This document shows positions 6,893-14,240 of a DNA stretch of 15,631 nucleotides, one piece after another. Made by a program: the position numbers and the translations under genes. Numbering within the stretch: the stretch's first letter is position 1; each line of letters starts with the position of its first letter. Under the pieces are notes generated by a model that was not told the DNA's origin, did not search any database, and was given only the letters and a program-made list of their open reading frames with translations. Where the stretch lies: the NCBI GenBank assembly GCA_044508215.1, contig JBIQID010000069.1, positions 1 to 15,631 on the forward strand, in the 5' to 3' direction. The stretch is from JAEZFI01 sp044508215 (lineage in GTDB: Bacteria > Actinomycetota > Acidimicrobiia > Acidimicrobiales > Microtrichaceae).

Positions 6893-8338
6893 TCAGAAGT
6901 CGAGGGCGCTGAGGTCCTCGTACCAGTGGCCGGCGCGCTCGACGGCGCGGGCCCATTGGGCCCGGTCGAGGGGCTCGCCGGGGGAGTAGGTGGCCGAGGG
7001 GTTCCAGATCCGGTCGATGTCGTCCCAGCCGGAGTGCACGCCGAGGGCGAGCCCGGCGAGTGCTGCGGCGCCCACCACCGTGGCCTCCTTCTGCGGCGCG
7101 ACCTCGACCGGCCGTTGCGTGGCGTCGGCGAGCGCCTGGCAGAAGACCGGGTTCCGGCACATCCCCCCGTCGACCCGCAACGTCTCGAGCTGCACGCCTC
7201 GGTCGGCGCGGAGGGCGTCGACGAGGTCGGCGCCCCGCTGCGCCACGCCCTCGAGGACCGCGCGCACGACCTGCGGCCGACCGGAGCCGCGGGTGAGCCC
7301 CAGCAGCGCCCCTCGCGCCCCGTAGTCCCACTGCGGGGTCCCGAGGCCGAGCTGCGCGGGCACGTACACGACGCCGTCGGTGGTCTCGCACTGCCCGGCG
7401 ACCTCGGCGGACTCGGCCGCGGTCTCGATGAGCCCCAGGTCGTCGCGCAGCCACTGCACGTTCGTGCCGGCCGACAGCATGATCGCCTCGGCGCCCCACA
7501 TGGTCACCCCGTCCCGACGCCAGCAGACGATCGGGAACGTGCCGGCCGGTCCACGTCCCGCGGACCCCTCGGGGCGATCGGTGCCGAGGCAGACGTCGGC
7601 CATGGCGCCGGTCCCGAAGGTGATCTTGCCGGTGCCGGGCCGCACGCCACCCTGGCCCACGAGGCTGGCCTGCTGGTCGCCGGCGATCCCAGCGATCGGG
7701 AGGCCACCCGGCAGCGCCGTGGCGGTGCCGACGACGCCGGAGGAGTCGACGATCTCGGGCAGCGCCTTCTCGGGGATGCGGAGCCGGTCGAGAACACGGC
7801 CGTCCCAGCCGGAACCGTCGGTGAGGAGCAGGCCGGTGACCGCTGCGTTCGTGAGGTCGGTCACGTGCAGCTCGCCGCCGGTGAGGAGCCACACCAGCCA
7901 GCTGTCGGGCGTGCCCACGCAGAGGTCCATCGAGCGGTCGGGGTCGACGGAGTCCCAGATGTTCGCGGCCTTGGTCGCCGTCTGGTTGGGTGCGAAGCGG
8001 AACCCGTCGGCGGCGAGGACGAGGCAGTCGCCCACGGTCCGGAGGTCCTGCCAGCCCTGCGCCGGGGCGACGGGCCTGCCGGTGGAGCGTTCCCAGACCA
8101 TCGTCGTGCCGCGCTGGTTCGAGATGCCGATCCCCGCCACGTCCGGCGCCGCTGCGAGCGCCTCCCGGGCGACCGCCAGCGCCGCCTCCCCGTAGTCCGC
8201 GGCGTCGAACTCGACGAGCCCGTCCGCCGGCGTGTCGGGCAGCGCCTCGCGGTACCGCTCGAGGGTCACCCCACCGTCGGCCTCCACGACCGCCGCCCGC
8301 ACCCCCGACGTACCGATGTCGATCGCCAGCACACCCAT
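6893..8338 (-). CDS. FGGY-family carbohydrate kinase, glycerol-kinase-like
   Basis: A 481-residue two-domain sugar/polyol kinase. The N-terminal phosphate-binding loop is AIDIGTS (Asp7, Gly9, Thr10). ISNQRGTTMVW (72-82) and GWQDLRT (95-101) mark the substrate side. GIAGDQQASLVGQG contains the catalytic base Asp221 with Gln222. FGTGAM (241-246) and VDGGM (389-393) belong to the ATP domain. Overall it aligns best to glycerol kinase, and the operon includes GlpD. However, residues that contact glycerol in E. coli GlpK are changed: Glu84 is Gly77, Tyr135 is Asn118 and Phe270 is Met246, while Arg76, Trp96, Asp221 and Gln222 are kept. The substrate may therefore be another polyol, and no gene symbol is given. 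ATG 8338 follows GGAGGGG; the last gene of the operon. Confidence 0.88.
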   Translation of the reverse strand: MGVLAIDIGTSGVRAAVVEADGGVTLERYREALPDTPADGLVEFDAADYGEAALAVAREALAAAPDVAGIGISNQRGTTMVWERSTGRPVAPAQGWQDLRTVGDCLVLAADGFRFAPNQTATKAANIWDSVDPDRSMDLCVGTPDSWLVWLLTGGELHVTDLTNAAVTGLLLTDGSGWDGRVLDRLRIPEKALPEIVDSSGVVGTATALPGGLPIAGIAGDQQASLVGQGGVRPGTGKITFGTGAMADVCLGTDRPEGSAGRGPAGTFPIVCWRRDGVTMWGAEAIMLSAGTNVQWLRDDLGLIETAAESAEVAGQCETTDGVVYVPAQLGLGTPQWDYGARGALLGLTRGSGRPQVVRAVLEGVAQRGADLVDALRADRGVQLETLRVDGGMCRNPVFCQALADATQRPVEVAPQKEATVVGAAALAGLALGVHSGWDDIDRIWNPSATYSPGEPLDRAQWARAVERAGHWYEDLSALDF

Positions 8339-8369
8339 CCCGAACGTCCCCTCCGGAAGCAGTCCTGTC

Positions 8370-8801
8370 TCAGTCCCTCAGCGGTCGTGACCGCCGCTCC
8401 AGCGCAGCACCGAGCATCCCACAGGTGGCCATCAGCAGCGCCAGGTACACCACGCTGAACGGCGAGGGCAGCGACGAGGCGTCCCAGATCAGGCGACGCA
8501 CGAGCCCCGCGCCCTGCACGATCAGGTAGGCCAGCGCTGCAGCGGCGGCCCCGTTCGGGATCGGGCGCTCGCGGGCGAGCTTCGCCGCGCCGAACCCCGC
8601 CACGGCCCCGAGCAGCAGGATCACCGCGAAGAACGCGAGGGAACCCAGGCCGCCCGCCTCGATCGTGTCGTTGTCGACGAGCACCCGCTGGAGGATCCCG
8701 ATCGGGAGGAGGAACACCGAGACCGAGACGGCCGCCCGCCAGATCGCTCCCCAGCGGAGCGCCCGGAAGGCGGTCTCCGGCGGCGGCTCGGGCTCCCTCA
8801 C
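8370..8801 (-). CDS. Four-helix membrane protein of unknown function
   Basis: A 143-residue protein with four predicted membrane helices (about 20-42, 53-76, 83-104 and 113-134) and short charged ends; I do not recognise the family. It starts with GTG at 8801, overlapping the stop of the FAD oxidase gene by 4 nt (GTGA), so its synthesis is probably coupled to that gene, and it ends 31 nt before the FGGY kinase. Placement between a flavin oxidoreductase and a kinase, with no other transporter in the operon, makes a role as a membrane partner or small-molecule channel possible, but nothing in the sequence proves it. The first dozen residues (REPEPPPET) are cytosolic-looking and proline-rich. 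Confidence 0.78.
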   Translation of the reverse strand: MREPEPPPETAFRALRWGAIWRAAVSVSVFLLPIGILQRVLVDNDTIEAGGLGSLAFFAVILLLGAVAGFGAAKLARERPIPNGAAAAALAYLIVQGAGLVRRLIWDASSLPSPFSVVYLALLMATCGMLGAALERRSRPLRD

Positions 8802-10321
8802 CAGCCGTCGACCGAGCCGAACGGCGACGGCAGGCCGAGCTTCCCGGGGTTGAGGATGCCGTTCGGGTCGAGAGCGTCCTTCAGCGCGACGAACACGTCG
8901 AAGCCGCTGCCCAGCGCCTCCGCCACGAAGCGACCGCGGTTGATGCCCACGCCGTGGTGGTGGCTGAGCGCGCCGCCGTTGGCCAGGACCGAGCGGGTGC
9001 CGGCGTCCCAGATCGAGCGGTAGAGGGCGGTCCGGGCCTCGAGCGGATCGCCCCCGTCCCCGGGTGGCTGCCCGCCGAAGGTGAAGTAGAGGCACGCGCC
9101 CTCGAGGTAGGAGTGCGACTGGTGCGCCGAGACGGCGAGCACGCCGTCGACCTCGCCGATGGCCCGGATCGTGGCGTCGTAGATGTCGTCGAGGCGGGAC
9201 CAGGGAGCGGCCACCTCCATCGTGTCCACCACGTAGCCCTGCGAGATCAGCGCCTCGAGCGCCGCCACGTCGTTGCGGTGCCCCATCCAGCGGCCCACCA
9301 ACTCGGCGTCCAGCTCGGTCCCCGAGAGCGAGCACTCCTGGTCGACCACCGCCATCGTGGCGTCGACGATGTCGGGGTCGCCCTCGTCGAGGACCAGCAG
9401 CACGTTGGTGTCGAGCTGGTAGTTCCGGTGCGACTCGATGCGGTCGTACAGGCGCAGCACGGCGGGGGTGGCGCCACGGCGGAGGATGCGCCGGCACGCG
9501 TCGATCCCGTCCGAGAACGTCTCGAACCCGAAGGCCAGCCGGTCGTCGAAGGTCGGCGTCGGGTGCGCCTTGAGCGTGGCCGACGTGACGATCCCGAGCG
9601 TGCCCTCCGACCCGACGATGAGCTGGGTGAGGTCCGGGCCCACCGCCTGGCGTGGCTGCCCGCCCGTGGAGACCCTGCGGCCGTCCGCCAGCACCACGTC
9701 GAGGCCCACGACGATGTCCTCGATCTTCCCGTAGCGGGTGGAGTACTGCCCGGCGCCGCGGCAGGCCACCCAGCCGCCGACCGTGGACAGCGCCATCGAC
9801 TGCGGCCAGTGCCCCACCGTGAGGCCGTGCTCGGCGCGGAGCGTCTCCTCGAACCGGTCACCGAACGTCCCGGCGGCCACCTCCACGAGGAGCGAGTCGT
9901 CGTCGACCGACAGGATCCCCGAGAGCCCGGTGACATCGAGCACGACACCGCCGAACACCGGCACCGCGTTGCCGCAGACCCCCGAACGCCCGGCCGAGGC
10001 GGTCAGCGGGATCCGCGCCTCGTTGCAGATCGCGGCGACGGCGGCCACCTCGTCGGCGGTCGACACGCGGACGACCGCGGCGGCCCGTCCGGCGATCGCG
10101 CCATCGGAGGCCCAGCACATGGCGAGCGGCCACCAGTCCTGGCTGGCGGCGCCGACCTCTTCCAGGTCGACCGTCACCTCCGCCGCTGCCGACCGGAGGC
10201 GGCCCATGACCTCGTCGGGCACCTCGACCCGCTTCGAGTCGAGCCGTGGTCTGGCCCCTGCGAGCCCGCCCTGGACCTCGATCGGTGGTGTGGGGGAGCC
10301 GGGCGCGACAGGGGTGCTCAT
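8798..10321 (-). CDS. FAD-binding oxidase, alkyl-DHAP synthase-like (VAO/PCMH family)
   Basis: A 507-residue flavoprotein of the vanillyl-alcohol-oxidase family. The FAD domain (about 75-255) shows GRSGVCGN at 111-118, STVGGWVACRGAGQYS near 179-194, YGKIEDIV at 197-204 and GSEGTLG at 237-243. The C-terminal cap domain contains AVLRLYD (Arg300), SHSYLEGACLYFTF near 412-425, LSHHHGVG at 462-469 and the terminal DPNGILNPGKLG. GGW...YG.IEDIV, the R-L-x-D arginine and the triple-His motif are typical of alkyldihydroxyacetonephosphate synthase and its actinobacterial relatives (such as Rv2251), more than of D-lactate or glycolate oxidases. The acceptor substrate is not known. It lies 31 nt after glpD, whose product is dihydroxyacetone phosphate. 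ATG 10321 has no Shine-Dalgarno; see the -10-like element upstream. Confidence 0.88.
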   Translation of the reverse strand: MSTPVAPGSPTPPIEVQGGLAGARPRLDSKRVEVPDEVMGRLRSAAAEVTVDLEEVGAASQDWWPLAMCWASDGAIAGRAAAVVRVSTADEVAAVAAICNEARIPLTASAGRSGVCGNAVPVFGGVVLDVTGLSGILSVDDDSLLVEVAAGTFGDRFEETLRAEHGLTVGHWPQSMALSTVGGWVACRGAGQYSTRYGKIEDIVVGLDVVLADGRRVSTGGQPRQAVGPDLTQLIVGSEGTLGIVTSATLKAHPTPTFDDRLAFGFETFSDGIDACRRILRRGATPAVLRLYDRIESHRNYQLDTNVLLVLDEGDPDIVDATMAVVDQECSLSGTELDAELVGRWMGHRNDVAALEALISQGYVVDTMEVAAPWSRLDDIYDATIRAIGEVDGVLAVSAHQSHSYLEGACLYFTFGGQPPGDGGDPLEARTALYRSIWDAGTRSVLANGGALSHHHGVGINRGRFVAEALGSGFDVFVALKDALDPNGILNPGKLGLPSPFGSVDGW

Positions 10322-10329
10322 GCGCCGAG

Positions 10330-10335
10330 AAGCTA
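10330..10335 (-). promoter_or_regulatory. Possible internal -10 before the FAD oxidase gene
   Basis: TAGCTT on the minus strand lies 8 nt before ATG 10321 inside the 31-nt spacer after glpD. With no ribosome binding site present, a leaderless or one-to-two-base-leader transcript from here is possible. The -35 would fall inside glpD and is not evident. Confidence 0.25.
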
Positions 10336-10352
10336 CTGCCCGGACCCGTTCG

Positions 10353-12050
10353 TCAGGTGGTCTCTGAAGTCGCCAGCGCCTCGGCCAGCTCGACCTCTGG
10401 CAGCCCTGCGGCGACGCGCTCCCGCTCGCAGAGCTCGCGGTACTCGTCGGCGGACGCTGCCGCCTGCTCCTCGGTCCAACCCAGCTCGTCCGCCATGAGC
10501 GCCGCGACCGCGTCGGCAGCCTCGGACGAGTCGTCGCGGCCGTACAGCCGCGCCCGGGTCCGCCGGCTGAGCACGTCGTCGACCGAGCCGGCCATCTCGT
10601 GGCGGACCGCGAAGACCGCCTCGGCCTTCACGTAGGGCAGGCCGTCGACGAGCGGCTCGCCGAGCGACGGGTCGGTCTGGATGAGCCCCATGAGGGCGCG
10701 GGCCTCTCCGCCGTAGCGGTCGGCGAGGTGCCCGGCCACCGCGGTGTCGACCGCGGGGTAGCCCAACGCGGCGTCGAGCGCCGAGGAGTAGCCGGCGGCG
10801 CCGCGCAGGCGCAGCTTCTTGGTGCGGCTCCGCTTCCACTCCGGCGGGCCGTCGCCCAGCACGTCGTCGACCACCTCGTCGACCGTGTCGGCCGCCATGC
10901 GCCGGTAGGTGGTGAGCTTCCCGCCGGTGATGGTGACCAGGCCCGAGCGGGAGGTGGTCACCCGGTGCCGGCGGCTGAGGTCGGCGGTGCGACCGGACCC
11001 GGCCGACTTCACGAGCGGGCGCAGCCCCGCCCACGTCCCCACGATGTCGGAGGTCGTGACCTCGTTGGTGCACGCGCCGTTGATCGCACGCAGCAGGTAC
11101 TCGACGTCGTCCGGGGTGCACTGGGGGTCGTCGAGCGGGCCGTCGTAGTCGGTGTCGGTCGTGCCGATGTAGGTGAGGTCGCCGTGCGGCACCACGAAGA
11201 TCGACCGTCGGTCCTTCGGCACCGGGATGACCGCCGCGATCGTGTTGCCGATCAGGTGGTGCGGCACGGAGAGGTGCACGCCCTTCGCCGGCCGGATGGT
11301 GTCGGGGTGCTGGCCCTCGTCGAGCGCCCGCACGTCGTCGGACCACACGCCCGCCGCGTTCACCACCGCACGCGTGCGGATGTCGAAGCGGCGTCCGTCG
11401 GCCTCGACCTCCACGCGGTCGACCCGCCCGGAGGCATCGGTTCCGAGACCCACCGCCGCCACCCGGTTGGCCACCACGGCTGCGTAGTCGAACGCCGCGG
11501 TGCGCAGGATCGTGAGCACGAGGCGAGCGTCGTCAGCGGTGGCGTCGTAGTAGAGGTAGCCCGACACCAGGTTCTCCGGCGGGAGGGTCGGGAAGTACTC
11601 GAGCGCCTCGGCCTTCGTGACCCGCTTGTGGAACTTGCCGATCCGGAACCCGCCGGTGACGTCATAGCCCCACATCGCCATGCCCAAGAGGCGGGCGATC
11701 TTCGCGGGGATCACACCGTCCTTCCCGAACATCGGGATGAGGAACGGGAGCAGCTTCACCAGGTGCGGCGCGTTCCGCAGGAGCCGCTGCCGCTCGGCGA
11801 GCGCCTCGTAGACCAGCCCGACCTCTCCCTGCTGCAGGTAGCGGAGCCCGCCGTGGACCAGCTTCGAGGACTTCGACGACGTCCCCGAGGCGAAGTCGTC
11901 ACGCTCGATGAGCGCGGTCCGCAGGCCCCGCGACGCGGCGTCGAGCGCCACGCCGGCTCCGGTCACGCCACCGCCGATGACCACCAGGTCGAACTGGTCG
12001 GTGGCGAGGGCATCGAGCGCTGCAGCGCGTTGGAAGGGTGCGATCGTCAC
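10353..12050 (-). CDS. glpD: Glycerol-3-phosphate dehydrogenase (FAD-dependent, aerobic)
   Basis: A 565-residue flavoprotein that oxidises sn-glycerol-3-phosphate to dihydroxyacetone phosphate at the membrane face and passes electrons to quinone. The FAD-binding Rossmann motif is DLVVIGGGVTGAG (21-33), followed by the GlpD signature SSKLVHGGLRYLQQ (61-74). The substrate domain contains GTWAGLRPLV (348-357) with Arg353 and TITGGKLTTYRRMA (383-396) with Lys388, both in the active-site regions of E. coli GlpD. The C-terminal helical domain is present, and the length is normal for actinobacterial GlpD. It is the first gene of a four-gene operon and is divergent from the PerR-like gene with a 96-bp spacer. 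The start is GTG 12050, with no Shine-Dalgarno but a TAGTCT hexamer 6 nt upstream, suggesting leaderless expression. Confidence 0.95.
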   Translation of the reverse strand: MTIAPFQRAAALDALATDQFDLVVIGGGVTGAGVALDAASRGLRTALIERDDFASGTSSKSSKLVHGGLRYLQQGEVGLVYEALAERQRLLRNAPHLVKLLPFLIPMFGKDGVIPAKIARLLGMAMWGYDVTGGFRIGKFHKRVTKAEALEYFPTLPPENLVSGYLYYDATADDARLVLTILRTAAFDYAAVVANRVAAVGLGTDASGRVDRVEVEADGRRFDIRTRAVVNAAGVWSDDVRALDEGQHPDTIRPAKGVHLSVPHHLIGNTIAAVIPVPKDRRSIFVVPHGDLTYIGTTDTDYDGPLDDPQCTPDDVEYLLRAINGACTNEVTTSDIVGTWAGLRPLVKSAGSGRTADLSRRHRVTTSRSGLVTITGGKLTTYRRMAADTVDEVVDDVLGDGPPEWKRSRTKKLRLRGAAGYSSALDAALGYPAVDTAVAGHLADRYGGEARALMGLIQTDPSLGEPLVDGLPYVKAEAVFAVRHEMAGSVDDVLSRRTRARLYGRDDSSEAADAVAALMADELGWTEEQAAASADEYRELCERERVAAGLPEVELAEALATSETT

Positions 12051-12056
12051 CGCAGC

Positions 12057-12062
12057 AGACTA
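12057..12062 (-). promoter_or_regulatory. Putative -10 of a leaderless glpD promoter
   Basis: On the minus strand TAGTCT is followed by GCTGCG and then the GTG start of glpD, so transcription starting 7 nt after the hexamer begins at the start codon. No convincing -35 is seen. The upstream region contains the GGCCGC/GCGGCC palindrome. Confidence 0.5.
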
Positions 12063-12068
12063 CCGACA

Positions 12069-12083
12069 GGCCGCTCGGCGGCC
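12069..12083. promoter_or_regulatory. Palindrome in the glpD/perR divergent promoter region
   Basis: GGCCGC-TCG-GCGGCC is a perfect 6-bp inverted repeat just upstream of the glpD -10, at about the place of its -35. It could be an operator for a regulator of the glp operon; in such GC-rich DNA it may also be chance. Confidence 0.3.
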
Positions 12084-12110
12084 CTCACAGCGTTTGCTCG
12101 TCAACAACCG

Positions 12111-12139
12111 TTGCAGGGTGGGAAGGGCAGGCGTAGGGT
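12111..12139 (+). promoter_or_regulatory. Promoter of the PerR-like gene (leaderless)
   Basis: TTGCAG (12111-12116), a 17-nt spacer and TAGGGT (12134-12139) form a good sigma-70-type promoter. Seven nucleotides later comes GTG 12147. CAAC-AACC-GTTG (12102-12113) overlaps the -35 and could be an operator half-pair for autoregulation; that part is speculative. Confidence 0.6.
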
Positions 12140-12146
12140 CGCCCAC

Positions 12147-12596
12147 GTGCGACCTGTCGACGACATGGTCGACGCCTATCGGGCGTCAGGGCGCAAGGTC
12201 ACTCCGCAGCGCCTGGCCGTGATGGCGGCCGTCCACGGCCACACCGGCCACCCCAGCGCGGAGGCCGTCCACGCTGCCGTCACCACGTCGATGCCCACCG
12301 TGTCGCTCCGCACCGTGTACTCCGTGCTGGGCGAGCTGGTGGAGCTGGGGGAGCTGCGTCAGCTCGACCTGGGCACCGGGTCGGCCCGCTTCGACCCCAA
12401 CGGCGAGCCGCACCACCACCTCGTGTGCGACGGCTGCGGCGCCGTCCGCGACGTCGCGGTCGACCACCCCGACCCGCGGCCTCTTCCCCCGCCGGTCACC
12501 GGCTTCACGATCCACACGACCGACATCGTCTTCCGCGGGCACTGCAGCGCGTGCGCCGAGACGGCGTCGGCCCATCGCAGTCCACCAACCGGGTAG
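12147..12596 (+). CDS. Fur-family regulator, PerR-type peroxide sensor
   Basis: A 149-residue metal-dependent repressor. The N-terminal winged helix (about 5-80) includes KVTPQRLAVM and SLRTVYSVLGELVELGEL, the recognition-helix region. The C-terminal dimerisation domain has the structural zinc cysteines C94-DG-C97 and C133-SA-C136. Aligning with B. subtilis PerR, all five regulatory metal ligands are kept: His35, Asp83, His89, His91 and Asp102 (PerR His37, Asp85, His91, His93, Asp104). Iron-catalysed oxidation of these histidines is how PerR senses peroxide. The gene directly precedes rubrerythrin, a peroxide-reducing enzyme, which supports the PerR reading over iron-responsive Fur. GTG 12147 fits the leaderless promoter; ATG 12165 is an alternative start that would remove six residues. 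Long upstream in-frame sequence is antisense to glpD and not real. Confidence 0.9.
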   Translation: MRPVDDMVDAYRASGRKVTPQRLAVMAAVHGHTGHPSAEAVHAAVTTSMPTVSLRTVYSVLGELVELGELRQLDLGTGSARFDPNGEPHHHLVCDGCGAVRDVAVDHPDPRPLPPPVTGFTIHTTDIVFRGHCSACAETASAHRSPPTG

Positions 12597-12649
12597 GACC
12601 CGTCGAACGGCGCGCCCGTCCCGGCACGACCACAACAAAGGAGAGCCAG

Positions 12650-13075
<426 letters not shown>

Positions 13076-13082
13076 GTCTCTT

Positions 13083-13143
13083 TGGCCCCACGGTCTCCTG
13101 CGCTCTCATGAAGAAGAGGTTCGCTCCGGAGACCGTGGGGCCA
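13083..13143 (+). terminator. Long inverted repeat after rubrerythrin, terminator-like
   Basis: TGGCCCCACGGTCTCC (13083-13098) and GGAGACCGTGGGGCCA (13128-13143) are a perfect 16-bp inverted repeat with a 29-nt loop, beginning 7 nt after the rubrerythrin stop. The right arm belongs to the repeat unit described next, so the hairpin may be an inverted copy of that repeat and not a dedicated terminator. No U-tract follows. Confidence 0.5.
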
Positions 13144-13388
13144 CCACCCAACAGGGAGGTGCATGGGCTCCGGGCTCTGCCCTCCGCGGCCGGCGGGGAT
13201 TACAACGCGCATGCGAGTGCTGGAAGAGAGTGGAAGAGGTTCGCTCCGGAGACCGTGAGGCCACCTGCTGAGCGAGCGAGGCCGGGGGGCCACTCCCGGC
13301 GCAGTTGTGCGTGGGCTCCGGGCCCTGGCCTCCGCTGTCGGCGGGGATTACAACGCGCATGCGAGCTGGTGGAAGAGAGTGGAAGAGG
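13113..13388. repeat. Modular direct repeat island, two units
   Basis: Module 1 (13113-13145, GAAGAGGTTCGCTCCGGAGA...) recurs at 13233-13265 with one mismatch. Module 2, 57 bp containing GGGGATTACAACGCGCATGC, lies at 13161-13217 and again at 13309-13365 with about five mismatches. A short GGAAGAGAGTGGAAGAGG tail follows each at 13221-13238 and 13371-13388. The offsets differ (120 versus 148 bp) because unit 2 has 28 extra bases between its modules. There is no coding frame common to both units and no transposase. The interval 13076-13426 between rubrerythrin and the DUF3501 gene contains only this and the inverted repeat. Confidence 0.85.
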
Positions 13389-13426
13389 CGGCGAGCGTCA
13401 CGCTGACGACAAGGAGGTGACGTGTC

Positions 13427-14172
13427 ATGAATGAGCGGAAGTTGACGGTGGACGACATCGTCGACCTGCGTGCGTACGAGCGGGAGCGGCNNNNNNNNNN
13501 NNNNNNNNNNNNNNNNNNNNNNNNNNNNNNNNNNNNNNNNNNNNNNNNNNNNNNNNNNNNNNNNNNNNNNNNNNNNNNNNNNNNNNNNNNCGGAAGTTGA
13601 CGGTGGACGACATCGTCGACCTGCGTGCGTACGAGCGGGAGCGGCAGGACTTCCGGGCGCACGTCATGGCGCTGAAGCGCCGCCGGCGGGTCCACCTCGG
13701 GCAGTTCGTCACCCTCGTCTTCGAGAACCGGGAGACCGTCCGCTTCCAGATCCAGGAGATGGCGCGCGCCGAGCGGATCCTCACCGACGAGGCCATCGCC
13801 GTGGAGGTCGGCATCTACAACCCGTTGATCCCCGAACCGGGGCAGCTGTCGGCCACCCTCTTCCTCGAGCTCACCTCCGAGGCGGAGCTGCGCGAGTGGC
13901 TGCCGAAGCTCGTCGGCATCGAGCGCTCGGTGCTCCTCCGCCTCGACGGCGGCGACGAGGTGCACTGCATCCCCGAGGAGGGCCACGAGGCGACCCTCAC
14001 CCGCGACGAGGTGACGGCGTCGGTCCACTACATCCGCTTCGAGCTGACCCAGGCACAGATCGACTCGTTCGCATCAGGAGCGACCCTCGTGCTCGACCAC
14101 CCGCAGCTGCAGGCGGAAACCCCACTGGCCCAGGAGACCATCGAGGAGCTCCTCACCGATCTGCGTGCTTGA
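13427..14172 (+). CDS. DUF3501 family protein, interrupted by assembly gap
   Basis: A protein of the DUF3501 family, no known activity. The ATG at 13427 has a strong AAGGAGG ribosome binding site and reads MNERKLTVDDIVDLRAYERE, then runs into gap 2. The same coding sequence restarts at 13591 and continues to the stop. Merging the duplicated 55 nt gives an intact protein of 196 residues, the usual family length, so the gene is probably whole and the gap is an artefact; the coordinates given here are 155 nt too long. The mature sequence is acidic and soluble, with FELTQAQIDSF near the C-terminus, and has no cysteine. In many proteobacteria DUF3501 genes accompany rubrerythrin and an Fe-S oxidoreductase, which supports a role in peroxide or iron handling. 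Confidence 0.88.
13491..13590. other. Assembly gap 2 (100 N) with 55-nt duplicated flanks
   Basis: Exactly 100 N. The 55 nt before it (13436-13490) are identical to the 55 nt after it (13591-13645), so the two contigs overlap by 55 nt and the gap has no real extent, unless a true duplication exists. Confidence 0.98.
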
Positions 14173-14240
14173 GCCCTCGCCCGTCCATCGCTGGATGTGA
14201 TTGGACTTCCGCGAGAGCATCCCGCGAGGATCGGGCCCCA

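Noticed and set aside
8954..10498. 514-codon plus-strand frame opposite the FAD oxidase
   Set aside because: Shadow of a gene with clear motifs; the composition is dominated by His/Arg/Val/Gly with no domain signature.
13597..14172. DUF3501 gene starting at TTG 13597
   Set aside because: A real ATG with a strong ribosome binding site exists at 13427 before the false gap; the TTG is only the first start codon after the N run.
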